From contig DAIUFH010000090.1 of NCBI GenBank assembly GCA_036844705.1, positions 1-7,809 of the forward strand: a stretch of DNA of 7,809 bases, in the 5' to 3' direction. The DNA is from DAIUFH01 sp036844705. Lineage in GTDB: Bacteria > Bacillota > Clostridia > Tissierellales > Tissierellaceae. The notes beneath the pieces were generated by a model, which saw nothing but the letters and a program-made list of their open reading frames with translations, made no database searches and was not told the origin of the DNA. A program made the position numbers and the translations under genes. Shown piece after piece: positions 5,929 to 7,809 of this stretch (the stretch's first letter is position 1; the number at the start of each line of letters is the position of its first letter).

Positions 5929-7330
5929 AGTCTATTTTTTTCAATTTATGTTGCAATGTCTGCCTTTTTATACCTAGCCTTTTTGCTGACTTTGTGATGT
6001 TATAGTTATATTTTATGAGAGTTTTTTGAATTAATTCTTCTTCAATATTCCTCAATACTATAGGTAGAGATTCTTCATCCAGTTTATCTTCCAATTTTGA
6101 GGAATATGACGATTTAGCTGGAATAAAGCTAGAAGATAGAAAATGTTCCTTGTACAATATTGTGTCAATTGACGTAGCAAAATTCATTGCCCCTTCAATA
6201 AAATTCACCAATTCTCTTATATTACCCGGCCACATATATTCCTTAAATCTATCGATAACATCCTTAGAAATTCCTTGAATACTTTTGTTCATATCTCTAT
6301 TATATTTTTTTATAAAATAGTCACATAAAATTTCCATATCATCGATTCTATTCCTTAAAGGCGGGATAACTATATTTATAACGCTTAATCTATAGTATAA
6401 GTCATTCCGTAAAGTACCAGCTCTAATACAGTCATGGGGGTTTTCATTTGTTGTCGCTATTATTCTGACGTCTATCGGGATATCTTTAGTTCCACCTATC
6501 CTCCTTATATAGCCTTCTTGTAGTACTCTAAGGAGTTTAGCTTGTAGAGGTAAAGCCATAGAATTGATTTCATCAAGTAACAATGTTCCTCCATTTGCTT
6601 GTTCGAATAAACCTTCACGCTCTACAGCTCCGGTAAAACCACCCTTTACAGTCCCAAACAATAAACCTTCAAGCAGAGATTCAGGAATTGCAGCACAGTT
6701 TTGTGCAATAAAGGCTTTATTAGACCGAACTCCATTATAATGTATACTTTGCGCAAACATTTCCTTTCCCGTACCTGTTTCACCATAGATAAGAACACTG
6801 GATGATGAATTACTTGCTTTCTCAGCTATTATTTTGGCTAATTTGAGATTCTCATCATCACCGATGATATCAACAAAGTGATACATTCTTATTTTATTTT
6901 TGATATTCGTTCTATTTTTGACAGTCAATTCCTTCTGCAATTCCATTAACCTTTCGGAAAGCCCTCTCATTACAGTTATATTTTGAGCTAATTCCACAGC
7001 TCCAATTATTTCTTCATTATATTTTAATGGTAGAGTAGTACTTATAGTTGTTATACTATGACCCTTATAATTTAAATAGGTTTGGGTGTTGTTTATTATT
7101 GCTTCACCTGAATCCATCACTTTAATGAGTGTTGAAGTTCTTTCATTTAAGGTTGGAAAGATATCTAAAATATCTTTGTTCATCACATAGTCTACATCTA
7201 AACCTTCTAATTCAGCCATCATCTTATTATAAATAATTGTTTTTCTATTTCTATCTATTACATGAATTCCTGAATGTCCATGGTGCAAAATATTTTGCAT
7301 TAATATTGAGTCAAAGTTAGTTTTTTTCAT
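5927..7330 (-). CDS. PAS-domain sigma-54-dependent transcriptional activator (RocR type), probable regulator of ornithine degradation
   Basis: This 467-residue enhancer-binding protein has three parts. An N-terminal PAS-like sensor (about 15-120) has a SGIHVIDRNRKTIIYN start typical of RocR-like regulators. The central AAA+ domain has Walker A GETGTGKE (183-190), the sigma-54 contact loop as GGFTGA (230-235), Walker B LLLDE (250-254), RNDLYYRL (308-315) and WPGNIREL (367-374). A Fis-type helix-turn-helix closes the protein (about 428-466, TKSAKRLGIKRQTLQHKL). I chose ATG 7330-7328 because GGAGTG (7336-7341) sits 5 bases ahead. A longer frame opens at a TTG at 7345, but that would put this Shine-Dalgarno inside the gene. 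The contact loop has Gly where GAFTGA has Ala. B. subtilis RocR, of similar size and plan, responds to ornithine/citrulline, so sensing of ornithine or a related amino acid is a reasonable inference, as is control of the ord operon just downstream. Confidence 0.92.
   Translation of the reverse strand: MKKTNFDSILMQNILHHGHSGIHVIDRNRKTIIYNKMMAELEGLDVDYVMNKDILDIFPTLNERTSTLIKVMDSGEAIINNTQTYLNYKGHSITTISTTLPLKYNEEIIGAVELAQNITVMRGLSERLMELQKELTVKNRTNIKNKIRMYHFVDIIGDDENLKLAKIIAEKASNSSSSVLIYGETGTGKEMFAQSIHYNGVRSNKAFIAQNCAAIPESLLEGLLFGTVKGGFTGAVEREGLFEQANGGTLLLDEINSMALPLQAKLLRVLQEGYIRRIGGTKDIPIDVRIIATTNENPHDCIRAGTLRNDLYYRLSVINIVIPPLRNRIDDMEILCDYFIKKYNRDMNKSIQGISKDVIDRFKEYMWPGNIRELVNFIEGAMNFATSIDTILYKEHFLSSSFIPAKSSYSSKLEDKLDEESLPIVLRNIEEELIQKTLIKYNYNITKSAKRLGIKRQTLQHKLKKID
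7284..7299. promoter_or_regulatory. Perfect 16-bp palindrome, possible autoregulatory site
   Basis: TGCAAAATATTTTGCA is fully self-complementary and lies in codons 11-16 of the regulator gene, about 70 bases after its predicted transcription start. With two flanking bases it matches the enhancer dyad at 5907-5924 at 16 of 18 positions. It could let the regulator bind near its own promoter. It is also coding sequence (around QNILH), so chance similarity cannot be excluded. Confidence 0.35.
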
Positions 7331-7335
7331 GATAT

Positions 7336-7341
7336 CACTCC
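7336..7341 (-). promoter_or_regulatory. Ribosome binding site that fixes the regulator start
   Basis: GGAGTG on the minus strand lies 5 bases ahead of ATG 7330-7328. No comparable purine-rich site stands before the alternative in-frame TTG at 7345, whose second and third codons would overlap this site. Confidence 0.7.
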
Positions 7342-7367
7342 ACAATAATTATTCAACCCTGAAGAAA

Positions 7368-7376
7368 ATTATATCA
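7368..7376 (-). promoter_or_regulatory. Extended -10 promoter candidate for the regulator gene
   Basis: The minus strand reads TGATATAAT, a perfect extended -10 (TGnTATAAT), in the 67-base gap between the hydrolase stop and the regulator start. No good -35 hexamer is seen at 16-18 bases upstream, which an extended -10 can compensate for. Transcription would begin near 7361, leaving a leader of about 30 bases. No convincing terminator lies between the hydrolase gene and this promoter, so read-through from upstream is also possible. Confidence 0.5.
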
Positions 7377-7397
7377 TAAATACATCTCATAAAGAGT

Positions 7398-7809
7398 TTA
7401 AGCTTCTAAAATTTGATTCTTTTTTGTGATTTCCACAATGTGTATTGGAGTATCTTTCATTTTGTGGATAAAATCAGTAGTTACTTCATACTTATCCCCA
7501 AAGTGCATTGGAATAAATACTTTTGGCTTTAATTCATTTATAAAATACTCTCCCCCGAGATAATAATTTTCATTCAACCTTGGATCTACTGGGAAAAAGG
7601 CAATATCTATCTTATATTTTTTCAATTTATCAATTTCAGACTTAAATTCTCTTTCCATCTCCACCTTTTCCTGTTCACTATCATCATCCCAATACCACCA
7701 GTTCAAATCACCAGCAAAGAATATATTTTTTCCATCTAGCTCTATTAGAAAAGATAGACCCTTGTCAGTAGAACCAAAGGATTTAATATTTATGTCATGA
7801 AGTTTTAAA
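7398..7809 (-). CDS. Metallo-beta-lactamase-fold hydrolase, C-terminal part (5' end beyond the window)
   Basis: The frame is open from the window edge to the TAA at 7400-7398 (136 residues). It reads GSTDKGLSFLIELDGKNIFFAGDLNWWYW, in which the FAGD aspartate is the metal-bridging residue of the fold. It ends with IDIAFFPVDPR and KPKVFIPMHFGDKYE, where the PMHF histidine is the last metal ligand. The N-terminal HxHxDH motif must lie outside the window. A TTG near 7706 is not a start: the coding pattern of the family continues upstream of it. The substrate cannot be told from this part; many such clostridial proteins are general MBL-fold hydrolases. It is on the same strand as the regulator, but nothing links it to ornithine metabolism. 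Confidence 0.85.
   Translation of the reverse strand, partial: LKLHDINIKSFGSTDKGLSFLIELDGKNIFFAGDLNWWYWDDDSEQEKVEMEREFKSEIDKLKKYKIDIAFFPVDPRLNENYYLGGEYFINELKPKVFIPMHFGDKYEVTTDFIHKMKDTPIHIVEITKKNQILEA

Noticed and set aside
7331..7345. TTG start at 7345 for the regulator, giving five more residues
   Set aside because: The only good Shine-Dalgarno (GGAGTG) lies inside that extension and at the right distance from ATG 7330.
7398..7706. Metallo-hydrolase read as a complete 102-residue protein starting at a TTG at 7706
   Set aside because: The same frame continues open to the window edge and encodes the conserved FAGD metal-ligand segment just upstream, so the gene is truncated by the window and not short.

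Overview
The window is AT-rich and every gene lies on the minus strand. Strong AGGAGG-type ribosome binding sites and tightly packed genes suggest a low-G+C Gram-positive anaerobe of the Clostridia. The gene content agrees: it is most of the known anaerobic ornithine oxidation cluster of amino-acid-fermenting clostridia. I cannot name genus or species.

In transcription order (right to left), the window opens with the C-terminal part of a metallo-beta-lactamase-fold hydrolase (7398-7809, cut by the window edge). Next is a PAS / AAA+ / Fis-type sigma-54 activator (5927-7330) of the RocR type, with its own candidate extended -10 promoter. Its stop codon runs into a long perfect hairpin with a U-tract. 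After about 100 bp of control region comes an operon of six tightly spaced or overlapping genes: ord, ortA, ortB, oraS, oraE and a GlmL/MutL-like gene that runs off the left edge.

The enzymes form one pathway. D-ornithine (made from L-ornithine by a racemase whose gene is not in the window) is rearranged by the B12/PLP enzyme OraSE to 2,4-diaminopentanoate. Ord oxidatively deaminates this to 2-amino-4-oxopentanoate. OrtAB cleaves that with CoA to acetyl-CoA and alanine. The GlmL-like ATPase-fold protein probably serves the B12 mutase.

The most interesting part is the control DNA. A -24/-12 promoter (TGGCAT-N5-TTGCA, minus strand) lies just ahead of ord and overlaps a good -35/-10 promoter. 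About 100 bp upstream, the regulator's terminator hairpin is built from two copies of a 14-bp dyad (GCAA...TTGC) whose centres are 22 bp apart, two helical turns, which is what an enhancer site for the activator should look like. A third, perfectly symmetric copy lies just inside the start of the regulator gene. The biochemical pathway is already described; the regulatory arrangement is the part worth testing.
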